Below are positions 53,386 through 63,228 of a DNA stretch of 64,000 bases, in pieces. The translations under genes and the position numbers were made by a program. Within the stretch, counting starts at the first letter, position 1. Every line of letters starts with the position of its first letter. The notes under the pieces are model-generated. The model ran no database searches, was not told the origin of the DNA, and saw only the letters and a program-made list of their open reading frames with translations. Source of the DNA: Chelatococcus sp. YT9 (GTDB lineage: Bacteria > Pseudomonadota > Alphaproteobacteria > Rhizobiales > Beijerinckiaceae); NCBI RefSeq assembly GCF_018398315.1, contig NZ_JAHBRW010000002.1, positions 852,637 through 916,636 of the forward strand, given 5' to 3'.

Positions 53386-53987
53386 AATCCCATCGTCTTA
53401 TCCTGCCCGCGGCCGTGCTCCTGGAGTTAGTCCCTCAAGCCGCCCAAGCGCACGGTGCACTTGAAGGTGTCGGCGACTTCTATGCGGGGCTTCTCCACCC
53501 CTTCGTGGCGCCTGCGGAGGCTCTCGCCATCGTGGCCACCGGACTGTTGATGGGCAGGTCCGGGCTGGCCGCTTGCCGGTACGGGATTGTGGCATTTGGG
53601 AGCGCCCTTGCGGCCGGCCTTGCATTCGGTTCCATGATCGACCCCGGCTCCGACAGGACGACGCTGCTCGCCCTGCTCGCTTCGATCATGGCGGCAGTGG
53701 TGATCACAGGGTTGCGCGCTCCCCTATGGATCGGAGCGACGCTTGCCGTATTGGCAGGTGTTGTCGTCGGCATCGATGCAACGCCCAGCCGGACCACGCC
53801 TTCGGGAATCTTGTTAACTGGCTTGGCCACGCTTCTGGCAGGTACTGCTTTGATCACCATGGCCGCAGGCCTCGCTTTGAGGGCAGCGCAGCATTGGCAA
53901 CGTGTCGCCGTGCAAGTCGCCGGTTCGTGGATAGCAGCAAGCGCGATACTTCTCCTTGCTTATCAACTGGTGGGGTTTCATCGATGA
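53382..53987 (+). CDS. Degenerate HupE-like membrane protein
   Basis: A 201-residue polytopic protein starting at a GTG that overlaps the previous stop (GTGA). It aligns with HupE: signal-like helix, HGALEGVGDFYAGLLHP, membrane helices. Where the canonical protein has HPLLGLDH, this reads HPFVAPAE: the Asp and second His are replaced by Ala and Glu, so the metal site is altered. It may be a non-transporting partner of the canonical HupE. Last gene of the cassette. The longer frame to 53271 lies inside the preceding gene. Confidence 0.75.
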   Translation: MKSHRLILPAAVLLELVPQAAQAHGALEGVGDFYAGLLHPFVAPAEALAIVATGLLMGRSGLAACRYGIVAFGSALAAGLAFGSMIDPGSDRTTLLALLASIMAAVVITGLRAPLWIGATLAVLAGVVVGIDATPSRTTPSGILLTGLATLLAGTALITMAAGLALRAAQHWQRVAVQVAGSWIAASAILLLAYQLVGFHR

Positions 53988-54206
53988 GAAGCACTGATGC
54001 TTGCAAATGAGGCTGAGACGATTTGCGCATAGGGGCGGTGGGCTCCGGCGGCGCCGGAAACCGCTTTTGCATCGGTAGGCGTTCGCGCAGGCATATCAGC
54101 GTGAGCGGTCAGCTAGATGGCTCTGCGCTGCGAAATTGCACTCCGGAGATCTCGTCGCGCAGCTTGGCACCGCTTCACGCGCTATTGCTGGGACCGCTAT
54201 CGGGTC
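53988..54206. other. Short region between HupE-like gene and BCCT remnant
   Basis: Nothing recognised; the plus-strand cassette should terminate here. Confidence 0.4.
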
Positions 54207-54550
54207 CTAGCGGCTTCTCTGTTCAGCGGGCGGAAGTTCCGGCGCCGTCGTCACGAGCTTCGCCTCCGGCGCCTGCACGATCTGGAGATAGCGTTCAAAT
54301 TGAACCAATACGTCAGAGATGATCTGATCTCTTGTCATGCCCATGAGATCGTAGCCGCGACTGCGTTGCTGAAGTAAGTGCGAACCTCGAAACGTACATC
54401 CTGTTGGGCGGCCTCCAGCACTGAGAATGCCTGGACCGCAGCAAAGATGACCTCCGCCTGCTTTGGTAACAGCACGCCAACGGCGAGGAACATGGCTGTT
54501 ATTGCGACCGCCCCTATGAAGACTGGCGCATTAACGATCAGTTTTTTTTC
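54207..54550 (-). pseudogene. Remnant of a BCCT (BetT-like) choline/betaine transporter gene
   Basis: On the minus strand one frame (54550 to the stop at 54335) reads [20 protein letters not shown], then [21 protein letters not shown], the first helix of BCCT transporters, running straight into [12 protein letters not shown], which belongs to the C-terminal tail. A second frame continues [24 protein letters not shown], the classic BetT end, to a stop at 54207. Some 500 internal codons are missing and a frameshift separates the pieces. No start codon is present at the left end. Clearly a dead gene produced by a large internal deletion. Confidence 0.75.
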
Positions 54551-54593
54551 CTAAAATCCTATACGTCTTCAAGCCATTCACCTGCTGCATTGC

Positions 54594-57014
54594 CTATTGC
54601 TTCGGCAGCGCATAGGCGACCACCTCATCGCCGATCGGCGTCTCCATGAAATGATGTCCGCCCGTCATGATAACCACATACTGGCGGCCGCCCGCCTCGT
54701 AGGTCATCGGCGTTGCCTGGCCTCCCGCCGGCAAGACGTCCTGCCAGAGTGTCTTGCCTGTCCTAAGATCAATGGCGCGAATTAGATTGTCAGTAGCCGC
54801 AGCGATAAAGATGAGCCCGCTTGCCGTCACGACCGCGCCGCCGTTGTTCGGCGTGCCGATGTCGATGGGCAACAAGGAGGGAATACCGAAAGGACCATTG
54901 GTTCGCGCGGTTCCGAACGGACGGTCCCAGATGGTCTGGCCAGTCTTGATGTCGATGGCCCGGATGCCGCCATAAGGCGGCTCCTTGCACAGGAGACCAG
55001 TGCCGGGCAGCCGCCAGCCGGCATTCACGTTGATGGCATAAGGCGTGCCCGCCTGGGGGTCACCAGCGCCTTCCGGACCTCCAATCTCACCGCGTGCAGA
55101 GGAGCGTGGCGCCCAGCCAAGCTTGTCCGCTTCGGCGCGGGGCACGAGGCGCAGATAGTTCGGCATGTCGTTATAGTTCGCAACGATGACGCCGTGTTGC
55201 GGATCCACCGCGATCCCGCCCCAGTCAGTACCGCCATTGTACCCTGGATACTCGATCGAATGTCGCTCCGTTTCCGGTGGCGTGAAATAGCCTTTGTATG
55301 ATGCCATCCGAAACTGGATTCGGCAGACCATCTGGTCGATGGGGGACATGCCCCACATCATCTTCTCCGCAAGATCGCTCTTGCGCAGCGTATGGTACTC
55401 GGACATTGGCTGCGTCGGGGCCCGTTGTTCCGGCTCGACGCCGCCTGAAGGTGCTTTGAACTCTCCGACGCCGGTGAGGGGTTGTCCGGTTCGGCGGTCG
55501 AGAACATAGATGTCGCCTTGCTTGCTCGGGAGCAACAGCGCCGGCACCGATCCTTGAGCGCTGGGGAAGTCAATCAGGGTCGCCTGCGCGCCGAAATCGT
55601 AATCCCACACATCCTTCCGCACCGCCTGGAAATGCCAGACGGGCTTGCCTGTCCTCACGTCGATGGCAACGAGCGATGTGGCATACTGGTTTTCCAGGTC
55701 GGAGCGCATGGAGCTCCAGTAATCGACGGCCGAGTTGCCCATGGGCAGGTAGACAAGACCCAGTTCCTCGTCACCGGAAGCCGTAGTCCACATATTCGGC
55801 GTGCCGCGTGTATAGATCTCCCCTTCCGGCGGCAGCCCATTCCAATCGGGATGCGTCATGTCCCAAGCCCAGCGCAGTTGCCCTGTGACAGCGTCGTAAG
55901 CATTGATCACACCGGAAGGCGCGCTGCGTTCCTGACCGTCGAGCACCTGATGGCCCGTGACGATGACCCCGCGGACGATGGTGGGGGCAGATGTGATCGA
56001 CACCATTCCGGGAAAGACATCCCCCATGCCGACCTTGATGTCCACCATCCCGTTCTTGCCAAAATTGGAGCAGAGTGTGCCTTTGTGCGCGTCGACGGCG
56101 ATGAGGCGACCATCGATAGTGCCTTCAATGATGCGCTGAGCACAGTCCTGATCCGGCGGCTCATTGGGCACGGCGAAGTAGGTGACGCCGCGGCAGGCCG
56201 CAGTATAGGGAATCCATTTATCCCCGATCTGAGGGTCGTAACGCCAGCGCTCCTCGCCGGTCGCCGGGTCAAGCTCCATCATGATGTTCTTGGCCGAGCA
56301 GAGGTAGAGGCTGTTGCCGACCTTGAGAGGGGTCGTCTCGGCGCCATATTGCTTCGCGGCCTCGGGCGTTGCCGGCATGTCCTTGGTATGGGCGACCCAG
56401 GCCCGCTTCAGATTGCCGACATTCGCGGGGCTGATTTGTGTCAGCGGAGAATGGCGCCTTGCGCTATAGGTCCCACCATAAGCGGGCCAGTCCGCACCAG
56501 CTTGCAGGGGCGAGGGATCGGGCATGGCGGCACCGCTCGGAGCCGGGAACGCGCGCGCGACGCTGGGTTCGTTCATCAGACCTATGGCAACGCCTCCGGC
56601 AATCCCGAGAAGAACAACGGCGACGCCGCTCAGGCCGGCGTTGCGCCAGCGATGTGGTGCCGTGGAGTAGGTGGGCAATATGCCGATGACCACCAACAAG
56701 AGAACGGTGGGGGCGACGACGCGCGGTACGAGCGCCCATCCGTTGGTCCCCACCTCCCAAAACGCCCAGATCAGCGTGCCGACATAGACCAGAACATAGA
56801 GCCAGCCCCCGGCGGGGTTGCCCCGGACAAGAAGGATACCTGAAATCAACATCAGCAAGCCGGTGATGCAGTAGTAGAAGGAACCACCCACTGCAGCGAG
56901 CCACACGCCTCCGCCCAGCAAGATCAGACCGATGAGTGCCAGGACGATGCCGACAACCATCCCAGGCCAATTACGCCGGCCTCGCATGCGGTGGGACGAG
57001 GGGGCTGCGGCCAT
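54594..57014 (-). CDS. Membrane-bound PQQ-dependent dehydrogenase (glucose/quinate dehydrogenase family)
   Basis: An 806-residue quinoprotein. Residues 15-145 contain about five hydrophobic helices that anchor the enzyme and bind ubiquinone; the periplasmic remainder is an eight-bladed propeller starting DWPAYGGTYSARRHSPLTQI. Other marks are YDAVTGQLRWAWDMTHPDWNG (in part RWAWDMTHPDW), GTDWGGIAVDPQ and a final TMTYEAGGRQYVVIMTGGHH (in part GGRQYVVIMTGGHH). It oxidises a sugar or polyol in the periplasm and feeds electrons to ubiquinone. No PQQ synthesis genes are in the window. ATG 57014 has AAGGAG in good position; the frame's extension to 57170 is unlikely. Confidence 0.9.
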   Translation of the reverse strand: MAAAPSSHRMRGRRNWPGMVVGIVLALIGLILLGGGVWLAAVGGSFYYCITGLLMLISGILLVRGNPAGGWLYVLVYVGTLIWAFWEVGTNGWALVPRVVAPTVLLLVVIGILPTYSTAPHRWRNAGLSGVAVVLLGIAGGVAIGLMNEPSVARAFPAPSGAAMPDPSPLQAGADWPAYGGTYSARRHSPLTQISPANVGNLKRAWVAHTKDMPATPEAAKQYGAETTPLKVGNSLYLCSAKNIMMELDPATGEERWRYDPQIGDKWIPYTAACRGVTYFAVPNEPPDQDCAQRIIEGTIDGRLIAVDAHKGTLCSNFGKNGMVDIKVGMGDVFPGMVSITSAPTIVRGVIVTGHQVLDGQERSAPSGVINAYDAVTGQLRWAWDMTHPDWNGLPPEGEIYTRGTPNMWTTASGDEELGLVYLPMGNSAVDYWSSMRSDLENQYATSLVAIDVRTGKPVWHFQAVRKDVWDYDFGAQATLIDFPSAQGSVPALLLPSKQGDIYVLDRRTGQPLTGVGEFKAPSGGVEPEQRAPTQPMSEYHTLRKSDLAEKMMWGMSPIDQMVCRIQFRMASYKGYFTPPETERHSIEYPGYNGGTDWGGIAVDPQHGVIVANYNDMPNYLRLVPRAEADKLGWAPRSSARGEIGGPEGAGDPQAGTPYAINVNAGWRLPGTGLLCKEPPYGGIRAIDIKTGQTIWDRPFGTARTNGPFGIPSLLPIDIGTPNNGGAVVTASGLIFIAAATDNLIRAIDLRTGKTLWQDVLPAGGQATPMTYEAGGRQYVVIMTGGHHFMETPIGDEVVAYALPKQ

Positions 57015-57624
57015 GGCCTTCTCCTTGCATCGTGAATGAATCGACGCGAATCGCGAAGACTTTTGCCCCTTCTCATAACGGTAGCGTGCAAGGCAGGTTC
57101 CCACGGGCGGCCGTGGGCTCGTCAAAGCCGTCCGCAGAAAACCAGCCTTCGCCACCCCGCGCTTGCACACCCATTCGCGTCGGCACTACCGATCGTGGTT
57201 GAAGCGAGCCGTCGCTCGGTATGGACGCGGCTATTCTCCACAGCAGGTTGACTGTCCTGGTGCAGGGGCGACCCTGTCCGCCGGCACCAGCGCTCGCGCT
57301 TCGTGCTAGGCGGAAGATATGAAACAAATCAGCTTTAAGACATTGATGCTTTGGAGTTGATGCTATTCAGGGGTGATCTCGCGTAGCAATTCCATGATTT
57401 GCCGAATGGAACGACGTCAGCTCCGTGCCGGTGGATGAGTTCACCTAAAATGCGGGAAGTAAGCATGTCGGCCCGATAATTCACGCGAAGTTGTATAATG
57501 CCTCCTCGCCCGGACAGGAGGTTAGACCAACCGTCCGCCTGTATTGCGGGCGCGTTTGAAGGGCGGCTGGGCCTGCCGGTGAAGGGATATCGTTCATGGA
57601 AGGAAAACTCCGGAAGAAACGACG
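57015..57624. other. Gene-free stretch upstream of the PQQ dehydrogenase
   Basis: No recognised gene. The promoter of the dehydrogenase should be here. A minus-strand segment around 57370-57500 can be read LRVNYRADMLTSRILGELI and looks protein-like, but has no start and is not recognised. Confidence 0.35.
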
Positions 57625-57987
57625 TCAGGTGCCCGCACGCCGCACGGTCCGGGAAAGGCCGAGCACCAGGAGGCTGATGAGTAAAATCACGCTCGGGGCG
57701 ATCGAATGGTCATAATCGGCATTCACCAGCGTCGTGAGGACGGCTGCCGCCATCACCAAAGCGCCGAGCCCCGCACCAAAAGGTCGTGTGGTGGCGCGTA
57801 GCAGCAGAAGTGCCGCTGCCAGTTCCAGCACGGCCGTGACGTAGTGGAACCAGTCAGGATAACCCCAGGCTGCGTAAGCGGCGGCATTCTCATCCGAGAT
57901 AAACGTGTTTCCGTGGGCGCCGAACAGAAAGAAGGCTGCGAGCAGCCAAGCGAGCGTGGTTGTGATGGTGGATCGCGTACTAGGCAT
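57625..57987 (-). CDS. DoxX-like small membrane protein
   Basis: A 120-residue protein with four hydrophobic helices: TTTLAWLLAAFFLFGAHGN, YVTAVLELAAALLLLRA, GALVMAAAVLTTLVNA and SVILLISLLVLGLSR. The layout and the YPDWFHYVTAVLELA segment fit the DoxX-like superfamily. Its role is not established; relatives are linked to redox stress. It is divergent from a TetR gene that probably controls it. Confidence 0.75.
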   Translation of the reverse strand: MPSTRSTITTTLAWLLAAFFLFGAHGNTFISDENAAAYAAWGYPDWFHYVTAVLELAAALLLLRATTRPFGAGLGALVMAAAVLTTLVNADYDHSIAPSVILLISLLVLGLSRTVRRAGT

Positions 57988-58111
57988 ATGACCTCGAAGT
58001 GGGCCGCGACGCTTGCTGCCAAGATGGCTACGCTAGACAGGATCGTCGGCTCGTCATAGTTAGATCGTTCATTCTAGTTATGGTGTCCCTGGTGCTAACG
58101 TCAAGCGTTAT

Positions 58112-58127
58112 TAGACTGAACGGTCTA
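58112..58127. promoter_or_regulatory. Probable TetR operator
   Basis: TAGAC (58112-58116) and GTCTA (58123-58127) form an inverted repeat with a six-base centre, 16 bases in all, in the divergent region between the DoxX-like and TetR genes and 17 bases before the TetR ATG. The size and position suit a TetR dimer site controlling both genes. Confidence 0.55.
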
Positions 58128-58143
58128 GAATTGGGAAATATCA

Positions 58144-58797
58144 ATGGTGCGCAAGGTCGACCCGGACAAGCACGAAGAGAAGCGGCTGGAGATTCTTGAA
58201 GCGGCGCATCGCTGCTTCCTGCGGCATGGCCTTCAGGGCGCATCCACGGCGGCGATCTGCAAAGAGGCGAAGATCAGTCCCGGGCACCTATATCACTACT
58301 TCCCCAGCAAGGAAGCGATCGTCGAGCAGATGGCCGAGAATTATCTGGAGCGATTGCACGCACATTTTGCCAATCACGAGGAGGGTCAAGAAACCTCGGT
58401 CGTCCTGCTTTCCGAGCTTTGGAGCATGAACGGCTGGGATGATCTCGATCACTGCCGCATCCTGTTCGAGCTTCTGGCTGAAGCCGGCCGCACCGTTCGC
58501 ATCCGGGAGATCCTGCGCAAAAACACATCCGGCGTCCGAAGCCTGCTGAAGCAGGCTCTTGCGGCCGGCCAGAAACGAGGTGAGGTGGACGCCGCTCTTG
58601 ATCCCGAGCAAACGAGCGCGATCCTGATCGCGGTGCTCGATGCGGTACCCATGCTCCCGCTCATGGCGCCCGATATCGATTTCAAGGAAAGCCGCCGATT
58701 GGTATCCACGATGGTCGGGCGTTTCCTGCGACCGCAGAAAAATAAGGCCGGATCAGGGGTCGATGCCCCAGACCGCAGCGCTCAGCAGCCAAGCTAG
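58144..58797 (+). CDS. TetR-family transcriptional regulator
   Basis: A 217-residue TetR repressor: EEKRLEILEAAHRCFLRHGLQGASTAAICKEAKISPGHLYHYFPSKEAIVEQM contains the helix-turn-helix (ISPGHLYHYFPSKEAI), similar to BetI-type regulators. The C-terminal TetR_C domain has DLDHCRILFELLAEAGR. It is divergent from the DoxX-like gene with an operator between them. Its 3' end overlaps the convergent copper regulator gene by 45 bases, an unusual tail-to-tail overlap. Confidence 0.87.
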   Translation: MVRKVDPDKHEEKRLEILEAAHRCFLRHGLQGASTAAICKEAKISPGHLYHYFPSKEAIVEQMAENYLERLHAHFANHEEGQETSVVLLSELWSMNGWDDLDHCRILFELLAEAGRTVRIREILRKNTSGVRSLLKQALAAGQKRGEVDAALDPEQTSAILIAVLDAVPMLPLMAPDIDFKESRRLVSTMVGRFLRPQKNKAGSGVDAPDRSAQQPS

Positions 58798-59262
58798 GGT
58801 CGCGCGATCTGCTGTCACTGCACCGTGCGGGAAACAGCGCCGCTCCGCGGTCGAACGGACAAATCCTCCGTCCTGGTCCGTCTCCAGCCGCTGCAGGATC
58901 GGGCAATGGGGCCGGTGGTCGCCATTGCACGCGGTCGCCAATGTCGCGAGCGTGTGAGCCATGTCTTGCAGGCTGGCGATCTTCTTTTTCAGCGCATCGA
59001 TGTGGCCTTGCGCCAGACGCTTGACCTCAGCGCTTTGCCGCTTTTCATCGCGCCAGAGACCCGGAAGATCACCGATCTCAGCCACGGAAAAGCCAAGGTC
59101 GCGTGCGCGTCGAATGAAGCGCAGCATATGGACATCCGTGTCCGAATAGTCGCGGTAGCCAGAAGACTTCCGATCAACTGCCGGTATGAGGCCGGTCTGC
59201 TCGTAGTAACGGATCATCTTGGCCGATACACCAGATGCCTTAGCCGCTCGTCCGATATTCAT
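58753..59262 (-). CDS. cueR: MerR-family copper(I)-responsive regulator, CueR/HmrR type
   Basis: A 169-residue MerR regulator. The DNA-binding part MNIGRAAKASGVSAKMIRYYEQTGL is typical (in part SAKMIRYYEQTGL), the long dimerisation helix ends LATACNGDHRPHCPIL, with the two cysteines (CxxxxxxxC) that bind Cu(I) in CueR. About 40 extra residues follow, longer than usual CueR and read through the end of the convergent TetR gene. ATG 59262 has GGAGAAG before it. It lies 61 bases downstream of copA on the same strand and should activate copA and copZ. Confidence 0.87.
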   Translation of the reverse strand: MNIGRAAKASGVSAKMIRYYEQTGLIPAVDRKSSGYRDYSDTDVHMLRFIRRARDLGFSVAEIGDLPGLWRDEKRQSAEVKRLAQGHIDALKKKIASLQDMAHTLATLATACNGDHRPHCPILQRLETDQDGGFVRSTAERRCFPHGAVTADRATLAWLLSAAVWGIDP

Positions 59263-59323
59263 GCATCTTCTCCGGCAAGGAGCGACAACCGCTCCCAAAA
59301 TAGAGAGCGGCTATCCGTTTTCA

Positions 59324-61831
<2,508 letters not shown>

Positions 61832-61870
61832 CGCGGCCTCCTTCTCATTCCGAAACTCAGGTTCGGACGG

Positions 61871-61901
61871 AAGATGGGGCTTCCAACCATGGGAAGGTCA
61901 A
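61871..61901 (-). promoter_or_regulatory. CueR-type promoter of copA
   Basis: Minus-strand -35 TTGACC (61896-61901), 19-base spacer holding the dyad CTTCC (61892-61896 on the minus strand) and GGAAG (61880-61884), and -10 CATCTT (61871-61876). The overlong spacer with a central dyad is characteristic of MerR/CueR promoters, activated by DNA distortion when copper binds. Confidence 0.75.
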
Positions 61902-61928
61902 TAGACGTCTTTCTTTTTCTTGTACCCC

Positions 61929-61959
61929 TTGACCGTGCCATGGTTGGAAGCGCCACCTT
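61929..61959 (+). promoter_or_regulatory. CueR-type promoter of copZ
   Basis: Plus-strand -35 TTGACC (61929-61934), a 19-base spacer including CCATGGTTGGAAG and -10 CACCTT (61954-61959). The CCATGGTTGGAAG core is identical to that in the divergent copA promoter, so the same CueR protein should act at both. Confidence 0.7.
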
Positions 61960-61993
61960 GAGGATAAGACCCATCAGCACAGGGAGAAATCTC

Positions 61994-62188
61994 ATGGAAC
62001 TCAAGATTGAACGCATGACGTGCGGAGGCTGCGCGAAATCGGTCACGGAGGCGATCCAATCGGTCGATTCGAATGCCACGATAAAGACCGATCTGGCCAC
62101 GCGAGCGGTCAAGATCGAAACGGCCGCAACACGGGCCGCCATCTTGCAGGTTCTCGAGGAAGCCGGTTATCCGGCGACTGTGAGCTGA
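61994..62188 (+). CDS. copZ: Copper chaperone CopZ (single HMA domain)
   Basis: A 64-residue heavy-metal-associated domain protein, MELKIERMTCGGCAKSVTEAI, with the CxxC Cu(I) site at MTCGGC (shown in part). It carries Cu(I) to CopA. AGGGAGA precedes the ATG at 61994. It is divergent from copA and has its own CueR-type promoter. A longer frame on this strand runs back into copA and is an artefact. Confidence 0.88.
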   Translation: MELKIERMTCGGCAKSVTEAIQSVDSNATIKTDLATRAVKIETAATRAAILQVLEEAGYPATVS

Positions 62189-62307
62189 TCAGGGGCGAGA
62201 CCGTGAATAGGCTCACCCCGATTTTCATAGCGGGCGCGATTTGCCATCAGCGCAGGTCTCGCCTTCGCGCATAGCCGGCTGAATACAAGCGATCTTACGG
62301 AAGGACA
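62189..62307. other. Gap between copZ and the DUF305 remnant
   Basis: Nothing recognised on either strand. After the remnant, bases 62549-62814 likewise hold no recognisable gene. Confidence 0.4.
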
Positions 62308-62548
62308 TACGCTACGTTGAGTCACGCGAAGCCGATCCTTCGTCGAAAGCCTACGTCGAGGCCAACGTCGCACAAGGACATGCCGGCCGAATTCACTGGG
62401 GATGCCGATATCGACTTTTAGCGCGGTATGATCCCGCACTGTCAGGGCGCAATCGACATCGCGAAAGTGTGCTTCAGGGCGGTTAGCACCCGAGGTCCGC
62501 AAGCTCGCCGAAGATGTGATCAAGGCTCAGGTGGCGAGATTCCCGTGA
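62308..62548 (+). pseudogene. Decayed DUF305 (CopM-like) copper-binding protein gene
   Basis: Pieces in successive frames match DUF305 from memory: PSSKAYVEANVAQ, then after a frameshift KDMPAEFTGDADIDF, an in-frame TAG (62419-62421), RGMIPHCQGAIDIAKV, and after another frameshift PEVRKLAEDVIKAQVA with a stop at 62546-62548. The usual motif is RGMIPHHQGAIDMA, so even one metal-binding histidine has changed to cysteine. The gene is dead. It follows copZ on the same strand, as active DUF305 genes often do in copper loci. Confidence 0.7.
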
Positions 62549-62814
62549 TCACGAGTGACTTGTCGAGAACAGAAAGTAGTTCGGGGAGGCGCCAAAGCGC
62601 CCCGGAGGTCGCCGCATATCGGGTCGGACCGGCGTTGCAATATCAGATGCATTGCGGGATAGGTTTGTCGGGACCTCCGACTGAGCAGAAACGGACGCGC
62701 CGTCGGAATGCGCCATGTGCCATGGTGTCTCTGCATAAAGGCCGGCCAAGTACACCGGAACGGCGCAAGTGGCCGGCTTCCCAACTCGCACAGGAGTCGG
62801 CCACCTAAAAGGTG

Positions 62815-63228
62815 TTATTCAATGACCTGGATGATCCGGTGAGTCTTAGGCTCAACGATTACGGTGCGGTTATTGACGACCGTATACCGATAACCCTTGC
62901 CATATTCCGCGGGAACCTCCCGATACACCACGCCCTTCTCTGGCAGGACGGTGCCAACCCGGACCTCTTCCCGGTAGGTGTAAGAAGGAACTTGTTGGGT
63001 GGCTACATACTCGCGGAACCGGGGCGTATTGTCGCCCAAGATGCCGCCGACTACCGCACCGCCAACCCCGCCAACGACTGCGCCGACCGGGCCTCCCACT
63101 GCCGCCCCGCCCACTGCGCCGGCGGCGGCGCCTCCAGCGGCTCCGCCCCGTGCTCCTTGCGGGTTGTTCTGGGCCAGTGCCACAGCGGGAAGAACGGCGA
63201 GTAGACCTGCTAACGCTAGAGCCTTCAT
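62815..63228 (-). CDS. Exported glycine-zipper protein with a C-terminal DUF1236-like domain
   Basis: A 137-residue protein: signal peptide MKALALAGLLAVLPAVALAQ, a glycine/alanine zipper (GGAAAGAVGGAAVGGPVGAV and continuing GGVGGAVVGGIL), then YVATQQVPSYTYREEVRVG, LPEKGVVYREVP and YRYTVVNNRTVIVEPKTHRI, the alternating beta domain often seen in rhizobial DUF1236 proteins. It is probably periplasmic or envelope-associated; function unknown. ATG 63228 has a near-perfect AGGAGGT before it; the longer frame to 63345 lacks one. Confidence 0.8.
   Translation of the reverse strand: MKALALAGLLAVLPAVALAQNNPQGARGGAAGGAAAGAVGGAAVGGPVGAVVGGVGGAVVGGILGDNTPRFREYVATQQVPSYTYREEVRVGTVLPEKGVVYREVPAEYGKGYRYTVVNNRTVIVEPKTHRIIQVIE

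Noticed and set aside
55482-56843. 453-codon plus-strand frame opposite the PQQ dehydrogenase
   Set aside because: Shadow of a strongly supported quinoprotein gene; no domain recognisable.
57370-57500. Minus-strand protein-like segment between the PQQ dehydrogenase and DoxX-like genes
   Set aside because: About 45 residues without start codon or recognised relatives; too little to call a pseudogene.
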